Source of the DNA: Muribaculaceae bacterium Isolate-036 (Harlan)
GTDB taxonomy: Bacteria; Bacteroidota; Bacteroidia; Bacteroidales; Muribaculaceae
Direction: 5' to 3'
Length of the DNA stretch: 64,000 nucleotides
Assembly: GCA_003833075.1 (NCBI GenBank)
Contig: RIAY01000005.1
Location: 1 to 64,000, forward strand
Below the pieces are notes generated by a model, which searched no databases, was not told the origin of the DNA, and saw only the letters and a program-made list of their open reading frames with translations. The position numbers were made by a program, and so were the translations under genes. This document shows positions 17,436 to 25,334 of the stretch, one piece after another (positions within the stretch are counted from its first letter, which is position 1; the number at the start of each line of letters is the position of its first letter).

Positions 17436-17825
17436 TCATGCCATTTCGTCAAGGCGGCTGGCGGAGTCAAAAGAGGCGCGGCGGCTCAGTATGCGGATGG
17501 TGCGTTCCTTCTCGTCGATAAGCTTCTGGAGATTCCTGACCCTTTCGCGAAGCATCACCACCTCCTCGCGCAACGCCGCATCCTCGCCCTCTGTCGCTTT
17601 TGGTTCCCCGCTGCCCCGAAGCATCGAACCCTCGCCGGTCAGTAGCCACTGTTTGTCGAGTTCGGGGAATGCATTAAATATTTTGTTTAATTTATCCCCT
17701 GTAGGCGACTTCCTAAGTTTTGTAACATACCCGCGTGATAAACCACATATCTCTTCAAATTTTGTTTGCCCAATTTCTTTATATTTTAAAAAATCTATAA
17801 TCCTTTGTTTAATAGAGGTTTCCAT
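17436..17825 (-). CDS. XRE-family phage repressor
   Basis: 129 residues from METSIKQRIIDFLKYKEI (start at 17825; an earlier in-frame ATG at 17846 adds seven residues). The N-terminal helix-turn-helix (QTKFEEICGLSRGYVTKLR) is followed by the DKQWLLTGEGSML element common in Bacteroidales phage repressors, then a coiled coil (REEVVMLRERVRNLQKLIDEKE) for oligomerisation. It is divergent from the early operon starting at 17933, with two matching palindromes between. It is thus the likely lysogeny (CI-like) repressor. Confidence 0.8.
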   Translation of the reverse strand: METSIKQRIIDFLKYKEIGQTKFEEICGLSRGYVTKLRKSPTGDKLNKIFNAFPELDKQWLLTGEGSMLRGSGEPKATEGEDAALREEVVMLRERVRNLQKLIDEKERTIRILSRRASFDSASRLDEMA

Positions 17826-17861
17826 AATTTTATTATTTAAAATCATTACAAATAAGGTTAA

Positions 17862-17917
17862 TACTGATGAAAATCAGTAAAATTAATTTGCAATACTGAT
17901 TTTTATCAGTAACTTTG
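17862..17917 (+). promoter_or_regulatory. Lysogeny switch: paired operators and early promoter
   Basis: Two near-identical palindromes occur: TACTGAT-GAAA-ATCAGTA (17862-17879) and TACTGAT-TTTT-ATCAGTA (17894-17911), centres 32 bp apart. The second runs into a -7 element TAACTTTG (17910-17917) that reads right into the early operon. Binding of the divergent XRE repressor there would block early transcription, and the first site could regulate the repressor's own promoter. Which protein binds is inferred from position. Confidence 0.75.
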
Positions 17918-17932
17918 CAACTGAATTAATGA

Positions 17933-18310
17933 ATGAATCAATTAATTAATGAATCAATGGCAAATGTAATGAAAAATCAAGACAACGGCAACACGGTGGC
18001 CGTCGTGATTGTAAGAACGTGTCTGCACATCCTTGAGGATGTGAAATCTCATTGCGAGGCGTCTTATTCGATTGATGAAAAAAGCGATTTCTCCAAAGGC
18101 TTTAAAAGCGGGGCAGATTTAATGAAGTCTACATTCCTCAAAAAATTAGAGAGAGCCGAACGGCTCATACAAGACGTCGGGGTTCTCGCCTCGTGCGGAC
18201 TCTTTGAGTTCCCCGCCGAAAAAAAAAGACGAAGAGGAAACCATCCACATTTACAAAAACATATTCGTGCCCGGCGCAATCTCCGCCGCAGGTGTTGGCG
18301 CGTCATCTAA
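17933..18310 (+). CDS. First early phage gene, probably frameshifted at its 3' end
   Basis: As read, 125 residues (MNQLINESMANVMKNQDNG...). It is convincing up to FEFPAEKK, then becomes Arg-rich (KKRRRGNHPHLQ ... RRNLRRRCWRVI). At the nine-A run 18219-18227, skipping one base gives KKDEEETIHIYKNIFVPGAI and a stop at 18318-18320, which looks much more protein-like. An indel (real or assembly) in the run is the simplest reading. Function is unknown. It is the first gene after the operator region, so expression is under the repressor. Confidence 0.65.
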   Translation: MNQLINESMANVMKNQDNGNTVAVVIVRTCLHILEDVKSHCEASYSIDEKSDFSKGFKSGADLMKSTFLKKLERAERLIQDVGVLASCGLFEFPAEKKRRRGNHPHLQKHIRARRNLRRRCWRVI

Positions 18311-18336
18311 AACAAACTAAAAGAATATAGGACATC

Positions 18337-19190
18337 ATGGGAACAAAGATTGTACAGCATAACATCTTCGGTGAAATGGAAGAGATCCGGACAAAGAAAA
18401 CCCGCAAGGAGGTTTTTGAGGATTACGACGGCTTTGTCGACAAGTTCAAGCCGAAACTTACCACCGACGACTGCTACACGCCGCATTACGTGTACGATGT
18501 AATACGCGACTGGGTTGACGAGAACGTGATCCCGCTTGAAGGTAAGCGCGTGGTGCGTCCGTTCTGTCCCGACGGGGATTACCGGAATTTCGACTACAGC
18601 GGTGACTGCTTTGTGCTGGACAATCCCCCGTTCTCGATTCTCGCGGAGATCCGCGATTTTTATGCCGAGCACAACATCGGTTATTTCCTGTTTGCCCCGG
18701 CGCTGACCCTTTTCTCAAGATTGGGAAAGAACGAGGACAACGTGACCTACATAGTCGCCGCCGCAAAGATCGTCTATGACAACGGCGCGGAAGTCCGCAC
18801 AAGCTTCATCACGAACCGGATGCCCGGTGAACTGCGCGTCACCGTGCGCGGAGACCTCTTCAGGAGAGTCAAGGAGGCAACCGACAGGATGGAGGGCATG
18901 ACGAAAAAAGAACAGCCGCGCTATGTCTATCCGGCGCATGTCATAAGCAGCGCGCTGCTTAACAAGATCGCCGAACGCGATATAATACTCGACATTCCGG
19001 CGCGGCAAAGAAAAGCATTTTCGGCAACGGGTTCCTGCTTTCCGACCGTCTGGCGGCTGAGCGTCTGGCGGCTGAGCGTCTGGCGGCTGAACGGCTGGCG
19101 GCTGAACGGCTGGCGGCGCGGAAGTCAACGGTGTGGGAGCTGTTGGAACGCGAGAACGAGATAATAAAAAGACTTTCGGCCAATCCGTGA
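18337..19190 (+). CDS. Phage DNA N6-adenine methyltransferase, frameshifted near its end
   Basis: The first 225 residues are a phage-type adenine methyltransferase with the catalytic DNPPF motif (CFVLDNPPFSILAEI, near residue 90). As sequenced, the frame after residue 225 is Trp/Arg-rich and stops at 19164. A -1 shift near 19012-19014 instead gives FGNGFLLSD, five RLAAE/R pentapeptides, then KSTVWELLERENEIIKRLSA and a stop at 19188-19190. The second is clearly the original C-terminus. A missing A in the run at 19010-19014 would explain it. Role: protection of phage DNA or regulation. Confidence 0.75.
19047..19121 (+). repeat. 15-bp tandem repeat x5 (RLAAE)
   Basis: Five contiguous 15-bp units of the form CGTCTGGCGGCTGAG lie at 19047, 19062, 19077, 19092 and 19107, the last two starting CGG. 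They encode RLAAE x4 then RLAAR, an alpha-helical linker in the methyltransferase C-terminus. The array only reads this way in the -1 frame, which supports a frameshift upstream of it. Confidence 0.85.
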
Positions 19191-19373
19191 GGACACCGGC
19201 GGCAAGAGAGCCGCGAAACAGGTTTTAATCTAAGTTCCATTTAATCGCCCGCCGTTTTTCAACTTCACTTTTTTTTCTCAGGATTGCAAACAGCACCGGC
19301 GGGCACCGGCCGCGCCTCCCTGACCGGAGACGCGGTCACCAGAACGAAACCATTCACAACAAAACGTAGAAAG

Positions 19374-19637
19374 ATGAAAACGAAAACAGTTATGCAGACG
19401 GCTCATGAAGACATGAGCAGAGGGACATGGCTGCGCCGCCTGACCCGTGCGGACTTCCGCCGGATCAGGGAAGGCGCGGAGGTAAAAGTGATAATAAAGA
19501 CACCGCTGGAACTCGACACGCTCCGCGCCCAGGCATCGAAGATGTCAGACATCGAGGGATGCCGCTTCAGTGTGCATTACCGCCGCGACACAGGTGCGGC
19601 GACAGTGATCCGCAGGGAGAAGGAGGAACAGCCATGA
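19374..19637 (+). CDS. Small early phage protein
   Basis: 87 residues from the ATG at 19374; the frame is open further upstream, but that part is in the preceding gap. MSRGTWLRRLTRADFRRIREGAE is basic and the body has mixed alpha/beta character (VKVIIKTPLELDTLRAQASK). No family recognised. Its TGA overlaps the ATG of the next gene (ATGA), so the two are translationally coupled. Confidence 0.6.
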   Translation: MKTKTVMQTAHEDMSRGTWLRRLTRADFRRIREGAEVKVIIKTPLELDTLRAQASKMSDIEGCRFSVHYRRDTGAATVIRREKEEQP

Positions 19638-19885
19638 GGACCGCCATCGCAAAGCGGGCTTTGCTCGCTCTTCTGTGCCTCTGGGGCTTCGCCGCAGTGG
19701 TGTGGATTGCCTCGGACCCCGGCGCGGAGGTCTCCGACACGGAATTCATCGCGCAGAAGATGGCGGCTGCCGCCGCGCTGGTGGCGTGTCTTGCTGCCGC
19801 ACGGATGGCGCAACGTCGCCGATGGCTGCCCGACACACCGGAAAACAACGACAAAAACCAAAGAAAGGAGGATTATTATGATTGA
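19634..19885 (+). CDS. Small phage membrane protein
   Basis: 83 residues starting at the ATG overlapping the previous stop. Two hydrophobic stretches (ALLALLCLWGFAAVVWIA near residues 9-26 and AAAAALVACLAAARMA near 44-59) give two likely membrane helices. The tail is charged (ENNDKNQRKEDYYD). It overlaps the start of the following HTH gene by 8 nt. Function unknown. Confidence 0.6.
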   Translation: MRTAIAKRALLALLCLWGFAAVVWIASDPGAEVSDTEFIAQKMAAAAALVACLAAARMAQRRRWLPDTPENNDKNQRKEDYYD

Positions 19886-20183
19886 AGAAATCAAAGAGAT
19901 CAGGAGCTATCTCGAAAAAAGGCTCGACAGAATCGAGGCAGCCACGCTGCTCGGAACAAAGGAGATTATCGGCATTGAGGAAGCCGCGCTGCTGACAGGG
20001 TACAAGGTCAAAGGATTATATACCCTCACGAGTGAAAAGAGAATCCCGCATTATAAGAAGAACGGGAAACTCTACTTCAGGAAGTCAGAACTTGAAGCAT
20101 GGCTGACGGAGAACAAAGTGCTTACAGACGAAAAAATCCGCAGCAAGGCTGTGACCTATGTCGTGACCGGACGTATGAAATGA
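19878..20183 (+). CDS. Helix-turn-helix (excisionase-like) DNA-binding protein
   Basis: 101 residues from ATG 19878. The central motif GIEEAALLTGYKVKGLYTLTSEKRIPHYKKNGKLYF is split here only by description: IEEAALLTGYKVKGLYTLT, then RIPHYKKNGKLYFRKSELE. It is the HTH_17/MerR-like fold seen in excisionases and small phage regulators. A good Shine-Dalgarno (AAAGGAGGA) lies just upstream. Either an excisionase or an early regulator. Confidence 0.75.
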   Translation: MIEEIKEIRSYLEKRLDRIEAATLLGTKEIIGIEEAALLTGYKVKGLYTLTSEKRIPHYKKNGKLYFRKSELEAWLTENKVLTDEKIRSKAVTYVVTGRMK

Positions 20184-20212
20184 AAATTATAAACCGCTAA
20201 AAACAGAAGATT

Positions 20213-20719
20213 ATGGAAATCAGACTGAACATCGTTCTCGACATCAGCGACCGTATGGAGCGCGTGTTGCTCGACATCGCCGGGTGTCCCGCGGGATCCC
20301 CCCGGACACAGGAGACCCCCGTGACGGCAAAAGAAGCCCCTCAGAGCGTTCAAAAACCACAAACGGTAGATGAGTCCGCCGAAATGCCTTTCGACCGCGA
20401 GACGGCACCGGAGAAGCCCCAGACGCGCGCAGAGGCGGAGGAGCGGCAGCCCGCCAAATGCTCGGACGAGAATCTGCGCGCACACATGGACGCGCGTTTC
20501 CGCGCCCTGATAGGCGATGACTGGGAGACCCGCGTGGACTCCGATGCCGACGCCAAGAAGAGACAGCGGCAGATCACCGCCGCTTTCAAAAGCATCGCCG
20601 CGCAGCTCGGCGCGGTGAAGCCCACGCTCCTGCCGCAGTCTAAACGCGAGGAGTTCATTTCGGAAATCATGAACATCACTGTCGGTGACGACGGCGATAT
20701 CCAGATTATGCCTTTCTGA
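20213..20719 (+). CDS. Early phage protein preceding the DUF2800 gene
   Basis: 168 residues. The N-terminus (MEIRLNIVLDISDRMERVLL) and C-terminus (ITAAFKSIAAQLGAVKPTLL ... DIQIMPF) look structured. The middle (about 30-85) is a Pro/Glu/Lys-rich linker. No known domain. Its stop overlaps the next ATG (TGATG), so it is coupled to the putative nuclease and may take part in the same recombination or replication step. Confidence 0.6.
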   Translation: MEIRLNIVLDISDRMERVLLDIAGCPAGSPRTQETPVTAKEAPQSVQKPQTVDESAEMPFDRETAPEKPQTRAEAEERQPAKCSDENLRAHMDARFRALIGDDWETRVDSDADAKKRQRQITAAFKSIAAQLGAVKPTLLPQSKREEFISEIMNITVGDDGDIQIMPF

Positions 20720-21498
20720 TGGGAACGCAGGCGACAGGAAAAAAACACGCGCTGCTCTCGGCTTCATCGTCACACCGGTGGCTGGAGTGCACCCCCTCGG
20801 CGGTTGCCGAGAGCGCCTATCCGGAGACAACGAGCGCATACGCCGAGGAGGGGAGTCTGGCGCACGCCATCTGCGCCCGCAAGCTGAAACGCGCCCTGGG
20901 ACTCCCGCACAGGGAGGAGGACATCGAGATCGAAGAACTGCGGGATTATTACAGCGAGGAGATGGAGGGTCACACCGACAGGTTCGTCGGTCATGTGCTC
21001 GCACGCTACGAGGAGGCGCGGCGCGAATGTCACGGGGCGCGGCTGCTGATAGAGACCCGGCTCGACTTCTCGTTCTTCGTGCCCGAAGGGTTCGGCACCG
21101 GTGACGCGCTGATCGTCACCGACGGGCGAATCGAGGTGATCGACTTCAAGTATGGCAAAGGGGTGAGGGTCGACGCTGTGGAGAACCCGCAGATGAAGCT
21201 CTACGCGCTGGGCGCGCTCGACGAGTTCGATTACCGCTACACCATCGACGAGGTGAGGATGACCATCGTGCAGCCGCGTCTGGGGCATCTCTCGGAATGG
21301 TCGCAGAGCGTGGAGACGCTCCTTGCGTGGGCGAACAACGAGCTGCACCCGCTGGCGCGTCTGGCGTTCATCGGCAAAGGCGCGCGCCATGCGGGGGAGT
21401 GGTGCCGCTTCTGCCGGGCGAAACCCGACTGCGCGATGCACCGCGCCTACGGGCTGACGCAGGACGCGCGGCTCGACTTCCACGGGATGGATCTTTAA
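20719..21498 (+). CDS. DUF2800 phage nuclease (PD-(D/E)XK type)
   Basis: 259 residues, typical DUF2800 size. It opens with LSASSSHRWLECTPSAVAES and EEGSLAHAICARKL. The PD-(D/E)XK core is visible as IEVIDFKYGKGVRVDA (D-x-K near residue 138). A C-terminal CRFCRAKPDCAMH cluster resembles the Fe-S cysteines of RecB/AddB/Cas4-type nucleases. The likely role is 5'-3' exonuclease in phage recombination, acting with the adjacent DUF2815 protein. The activity is inferred from family similarity. Confidence 0.85.
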   Translation: MGTQATGKKHALLSASSSHRWLECTPSAVAESAYPETTSAYAEEGSLAHAICARKLKRALGLPHREEDIEIEELRDYYSEEMEGHTDRFVGHVLARYEEARRECHGARLLIETRLDFSFFVPEGFGTGDALIVTDGRIEVIDFKYGKGVRVDAVENPQMKLYALGALDEFDYRYTIDEVRMTIVQPRLGHLSEWSQSVETLLAWANNELHPLARLAFIGKGARHAGEWCRFCRAKPDCAMHRAYGLTQDARLDFHGMDL

Positions 21499-21532
21499 AA
21501 AATATCTACAAACATTTTAAAATTTTTGAATT

Positions 21533-22102
21533 ATGGCAAATGTGAAAAGAATCAAGCCAAAAAGAATCGGCAACAAGGTCGTGATACCGTGTCGCCTCAG
21601 TTTCGTTCATCTTGACGCTCCCTGGAGCAAGAACGACCAGATCGAGAAAAGATATTGCGTGAGCTGCATCGTGCCCAAGGACGACCGCGAGACGATCGCG
21701 GCAGTCGAGGCGGCTATCGAGGAAGGGAAGCAGATGGGGAAAGCCGGCAAATGGAACGGCAAGATCCCGCGCCTCAAGGAGGGTCCCTGGTATGACGGAG
21801 ACGAGACACGCGATGACGAGGCATACCGGAACAGCATGTATTTCGGGGCTAACAGCAAGACCGCCGTTCCCACGCTCAACAGGCTGCAGGAGCCAATCCC
21901 GCCGCAGGAGATCTATTCCGGCTGCTACGGTGTGGTGTCAGTGACTTTCTTCCCCTATGCCGGAGCCGCCAACGGCATCGGCGCCGGACTCAACGCCGTG
22001 CTCCTGACCGAGAAAGGCGACAAGCTCGGCAGCGGCGGCAACGCCGCAAAGGACTTCGAGGGGATGGATCTCGGCGTGGACGATTCGCTCAACGATCTTT
22101 GA
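21533..22102 (+). CDS. DUF2815 single-stranded DNA-binding protein
   Basis: 189 residues with DUF2815 features: KVVIPCRLSFVHLDAPWS, YCVSCIVPKD, KIPRLKEGPWYDGDETRDDE and FFPYAGAANGIGAGLNAVLL. The acidic tail (GMDLGVDDSLNDL) is typical of ssDNA-binding proteins that recruit partners. In many phages it follows DUF2800 and precedes a DNA polymerase I. Here the polymerase gene is absent and the VapE-like gene comes next. Confidence 0.85.
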   Translation: MANVKRIKPKRIGNKVVIPCRLSFVHLDAPWSKNDQIEKRYCVSCIVPKDDRETIAAVEAAIEEGKQMGKAGKWNGKIPRLKEGPWYDGDETRDDEAYRNSMYFGANSKTAVPTLNRLQEPIPPQEIYSGCYGVVSVTFFPYAGAANGIGAGLNAVLLTEKGDKLGSGGNAAKDFEGMDLGVDDSLNDL

Positions 22103-22160
22103 CGCTACATTCTCCGGAGGGGTGGAACCCTCCGGAGGAACAAGAAAAACAACACAAGTC

Positions 22161-24704
22161 ATGGACGAAAACAGAAAACTTTGCATAGCCACGGCGAAAA
22201 ACCGCTTCGAGCGCGCCTGGCGCAACGAGGAGCTGACATGGGATGAACTCCGGGCACGCCTCGCCGACTGCGTTGACACCGGAGAGACCGCCGCCGAGTT
22301 CCGCGCCATGGGACAGAAGATGCAGACGCAGACAAAAGACGTAGGCGGATTCGTGGGCGGCTATCTTCGCGGCGGCATCCGCAAGGGCGCCAACGTGGAG
22401 CGGCGCAGTGTGGTGACGCTCGATTACGACGAGTTCCACTCCACGCGTGTCGAAGACGTGCGCCGGGCGTTGCCCTGCCGCTGGCTGCTGCATTCCACGC
22501 ACAAGCACCGCGAGGACGCGTGGCGGGTGCGTCTGGTGGTTCCGCTGAGCCGCGATGTGACGGTCGACGAATACGGGGCGGTGGCGCGCCGTGTTGCGGA
22601 GCGCATAGGCTTCTCCGGAATAGACCGCAGCACGTTCGAGCCGGTGCGCCTCATGTTCTGGCCGTCGAGGAGCACGGACGCGCCCTGGCTGCTCGAAGAG
22701 GGGCGCGGCGGGACGATGCTCGATGTCGACGCGGTGCTGGGCAGCTATGCCGACTGGCGCGACCAGAGCGCGTGGCCCATGCTTCCGGAGGAGGCTGACG
22801 CGCTGCGTCTCTTCTCGGTCACCGCTCCCGAAGAGCCGGAACGCAAGGAGACCGACCGCAAGGAGGCGGAGCGCATTTATGCCGCGCTGCTGCATTCGGG
22901 GCAGCGTGCCGAAGACCCGCGCGAGAAGCGCGGACTCGTGGGCACGTTCTGCCGCTGCTTCACCGTCGGCGAGGCGATAGCGGCATTCATCCCCGAGGTC
23001 TACACACGCGCCGCGCGGGGGCGTTACACGCATGTGGGCAGCTCCACGTTCGGCGGCGCCATGGAGTTCGACGGCGGGCGGTTCCTCTTCTCGTTCCACG
23101 CCACCGACCCGGTGTGCGGCAAGCTGCTCAACGCCTGGGACCTGGTGAGGCTTCACAAATTCGGGCATCTCGACGCATCGGCGGAAAAAGACACCCGCAT
23201 GTCGCGGCTGCCCAGCACACGCGCCATGGAGGAGCTGGCGATGGGCGATCCGCGTGTCACCGGACTTCTTGCCGCCGAGCGGCAGCGCAGGGTGGCGGCG
23301 GATTTCGAAGGCATCGGGACAGAGGAGCGGGATCCGGACGAGGAGTGGAAGCGCGTCTACGGGGCGTTGCCGTGGCAGAAAGACGGCAGCTGCCGGAGCA
23401 CCATCACGGCGGCGGCGACCATCCTGATGAACGACCCCGAGATCAAAGGGCGGCTGCGCTTCAACGAGTTCACCGGCGAGACCGACGTCGAGGGGGAGCT
23501 GCCATGGAAACGGCAGGGGAACGCATGGACCAACAACGATGACAGCTGCCTGCGCTCCTGGTTCGATGCGAAATACGGCATCACGGGAAAAGAGAAGATT
23601 GCCGACGCGTTCGTAAAGGCGGTGACTTCGGTGAGCTATCATCCGGTGCGCGATTATCTGAACGGGCTGCAGTGGGACGGTGTCAGGAGGCTGGAGCGCG
23701 TCTTCCCCGACATCCTGGGCGCGGAAGACAGCAGGCTGAACCGTCGTCTCGGCGAACTGATATTCGGGGGAGCGGTGACGCGTATCTTCCGCCCGGGCTG
23801 CAAGTTCGATTACTTCGTGATCCTGCAGGGTCCGGAGGGTTCGGGGAAATCGTCGCTGCTGGAGATCATGGGGGGCGCGTGGTTCTCCGACTCGGTGGTG
23901 AGCATCGAGGGGAAGGAGGGGATGGAAGCGATACAGGGAGTGTGGATAGCCGAGATCGGGGAGCTGATAGGAGTCAAGCGCAGCGAGGCGGCATCGGTGA
24001 AAAGCTTTATTTCGCGGCTTGTCGACAAGTTCCGTCCCGCCTACGGGCGCGTGCGCGAAGTGCGCCCCCGGCAGTGCGTGGTGGTGGGTACCACCAACGA
24101 GGAACTGTTTCTCCGAGGCGTGGGCACCGGCAACCGCCGCAGCCCTGTGGTCGAGATACGTCCCGAACTCCGGAAGTGCGCCGTGACGGTCCGCGAGTGG
24201 GTCGGCGCGCACCGCGACCAGCTGTGGGCTGAAGCCGTGGAGCTGTTCCGCGCCGGGATGCCCCTGTTCCTTGACGCGGAAGACGAGCGCGCCGCCAGGA
24301 AGACCCAGGAGACGCACAACCTTGACCTGCAGAACCCGCTGTTCGGTGAGGTGGTTCGTTTCATCGAGTCGTGGGTGCCGTTCGGCTGGGAGTCGATGAC
24401 CCCCTCGGAGCGTCGCGGATGGTATGACGCGCACGAGAGCGGGGGCAGCCGTATAGACGGCACCTGTGAGCCGCGCCGTTTCGTCTCGATAGCCGAGATC
24501 CTGCAGGAGGGTCTGGGGATGCGCCGAAATGACAAGGACTATCTGGCGAAGTCCCGGGAGGTCGGCGCGTTCCTGAACACGCTGAAGCCGGAGTGGGTGA
24601 AAGGAAAGTCAAGGCGTTCAAAAATTTATGGAGTTCAAATCACATGGGACAACAAAACACTTGAAAATAATGAAGCTTTCGATTACAACTTAAATGATTT
24701 ATAA
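22161..24704 (+). CDS. Primase-polymerase-like / VapE-family replication helicase
   Basis: 847 residues from the ATG at 22161 (MDENRKLCIATAKNRFERAW). N-terminal residues about 75-200 look like the BT4734/PrimPol fold (VVTLDYDEFHSTRVEDVRRA, HREDAWRVRLVVPLSRDVT). The C-terminal half is a VapE-type superfamily 3-like ATPase: LQGPEGSGKSSLLEI (Walker A near 557-565), WIAEIGEL (Walker B near 595) and VVGTTNEELF. It likely unwinds and primes the phage origin. It fills the place usually shared by a separate polymerase and VapE. Confidence 0.82.
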   Translation: MDENRKLCIATAKNRFERAWRNEELTWDELRARLADCVDTGETAAEFRAMGQKMQTQTKDVGGFVGGYLRGGIRKGANVERRSVVTLDYDEFHSTRVEDVRRALPCRWLLHSTHKHREDAWRVRLVVPLSRDVTVDEYGAVARRVAERIGFSGIDRSTFEPVRLMFWPSRSTDAPWLLEEGRGGTMLDVDAVLGSYADWRDQSAWPMLPEEADALRLFSVTAPEEPERKETDRKEAERIYAALLHSGQRAEDPREKRGLVGTFCRCFTVGEAIAAFIPEVYTRAARGRYTHVGSSTFGGAMEFDGGRFLFSFHATDPVCGKLLNAWDLVRLHKFGHLDASAEKDTRMSRLPSTRAMEELAMGDPRVTGLLAAERQRRVAADFEGIGTEERDPDEEWKRVYGALPWQKDGSCRSTITAAATILMNDPEIKGRLRFNEFTGETDVEGELPWKRQGNAWTNNDDSCLRSWFDAKYGITGKEKIADAFVKAVTSVSYHPVRDYLNGLQWDGVRRLERVFPDILGAEDSRLNRRLGELIFGGAVTRIFRPGCKFDYFVILQGPEGSGKSSLLEIMGGAWFSDSVVSIEGKEGMEAIQGVWIAEIGELIGVKRSEAASVKSFISRLVDKFRPAYGRVREVRPRQCVVVGTTNEELFLRGVGTGNRRSPVVEIRPELRKCAVTVREWVGAHRDQLWAEAVELFRAGMPLFLDAEDERAARKTQETHNLDLQNPLFGEVVRFIESWVPFGWESMTPSERRGWYDAHESGGSRIDGTCEPRRFVSIAEILQEGLGMRRNDKDYLAKSREVGAFLNTLKPEWVKGKSRRSKIYGVQITWDNKTLENNEAFDYNLNDL

Positions 24705-24766
24705 ACAACATATTACAAAAGGTTTAAAAAATATGTAATCCTGATTTCTATAAAGAGACAAAATCA

Positions 24767-25051
24767 ATGTCCCGGTATATTTCGGACGCACACCCGTACA
24801 CACGCGGGACACACGCCACGCAAAATCACAGGATTCCCGATTACACGATTACACCTCACCGCCGCACCGGCGCGTCACGGCTTCCGCCGCCGCCCCAGAA
24901 AGCGACAATCAGACCAAAACACCAACCTCAATGGGACAACACCAACCATCTTGTCGAGGAGGAACGCAGGCGCGCACAGGACGCAGCGGAAGCGGCACAC
25001 TTTGACTTTGATGATTGGCTGAGACCGACAGACGAAGAAGCACCATTCTAA
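24767..25051 (+). CDS. Small phage protein, Pro/His-rich
   Basis: 94 residues, with a basic Pro-rich N-terminal two thirds (HPYTRGTHATQNHRIP ... RLPPPPQKATIRPK) and an acidic C-terminus (AAHFDFDDWLRPTDEEAPF). Largely disordered in appearance. It sits 62 nt after the replication gene. No family recognised; the reading frame is supported mainly by position and spacing. Confidence 0.45.
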   Translation: MSRYISDAHPYTRGTHATQNHRIPDYTITPHRRTGASRLPPPPQKATIRPKHQPQWDNTNHLVEEERRRAQDAAEAAHFDFDDWLRPTDEEAPF

Positions 25052-25062
25052 ACAGCAGACAA

Positions 25063-25323
25063 ATGAGACCGCAAAGCACAGGAATCGTGGAACTCCACGA
25101 CAGCAAACAGAAAGAGCGTGGCTTCGGCTGCATGAAACTGATAGCCTTCCTCACGGAGGACGGAGTGACCGAATGGGAACAGTGGCACGGAGCACACCTA
25201 CAGGCAGCAGCCGGACAATGCCCGTACACAGGAAAGTGTCCCATTCATGCAAGGAGCGTCGAAAAGGCACTGAACGATCAACGAAAGAGACCAATACAAT
25301 ATACCCTTGATTTTGAATTCTAA
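25063..25323 (+). CDS. Small phage protein with two-cysteine motif
   Basis: 86 residues from ATG 25063. Contains GFGCMKLIAFLTEDGVTEWE and then AAGQCPYTGKCPIHARSVEK. The CPYTGKCPIH arrangement (CX5C plus His) may bind a metal. Length and position match small accessory proteins in phage replication modules. Function unknown. Confidence 0.5.
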   Translation: MRPQSTGIVELHDSKQKERGFGCMKLIAFLTEDGVTEWEQWHGAHLQAAAGQCPYTGKCPIHARSVEKALNDQRKRPIQYTLDFEF

Positions 25324-25334
25324 CGCAAGAGAAC

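Noticed and set aside
18219..18227. Programmed frameshift at the A9 run of the first early gene
   Set aside because: The rescuing shift is +1, not the -1 expected on an A-run, and no known phage family uses recoding there. Indel preferred.
22089..24434. A 781-codon open frame on the minus strand opposite the VapE-like gene
   Set aside because: GC-rich coding DNA often leaves the antisense frame open. The product is His/Arg/Ala-rich without domains, while the plus strand has clear ATPase motifs.
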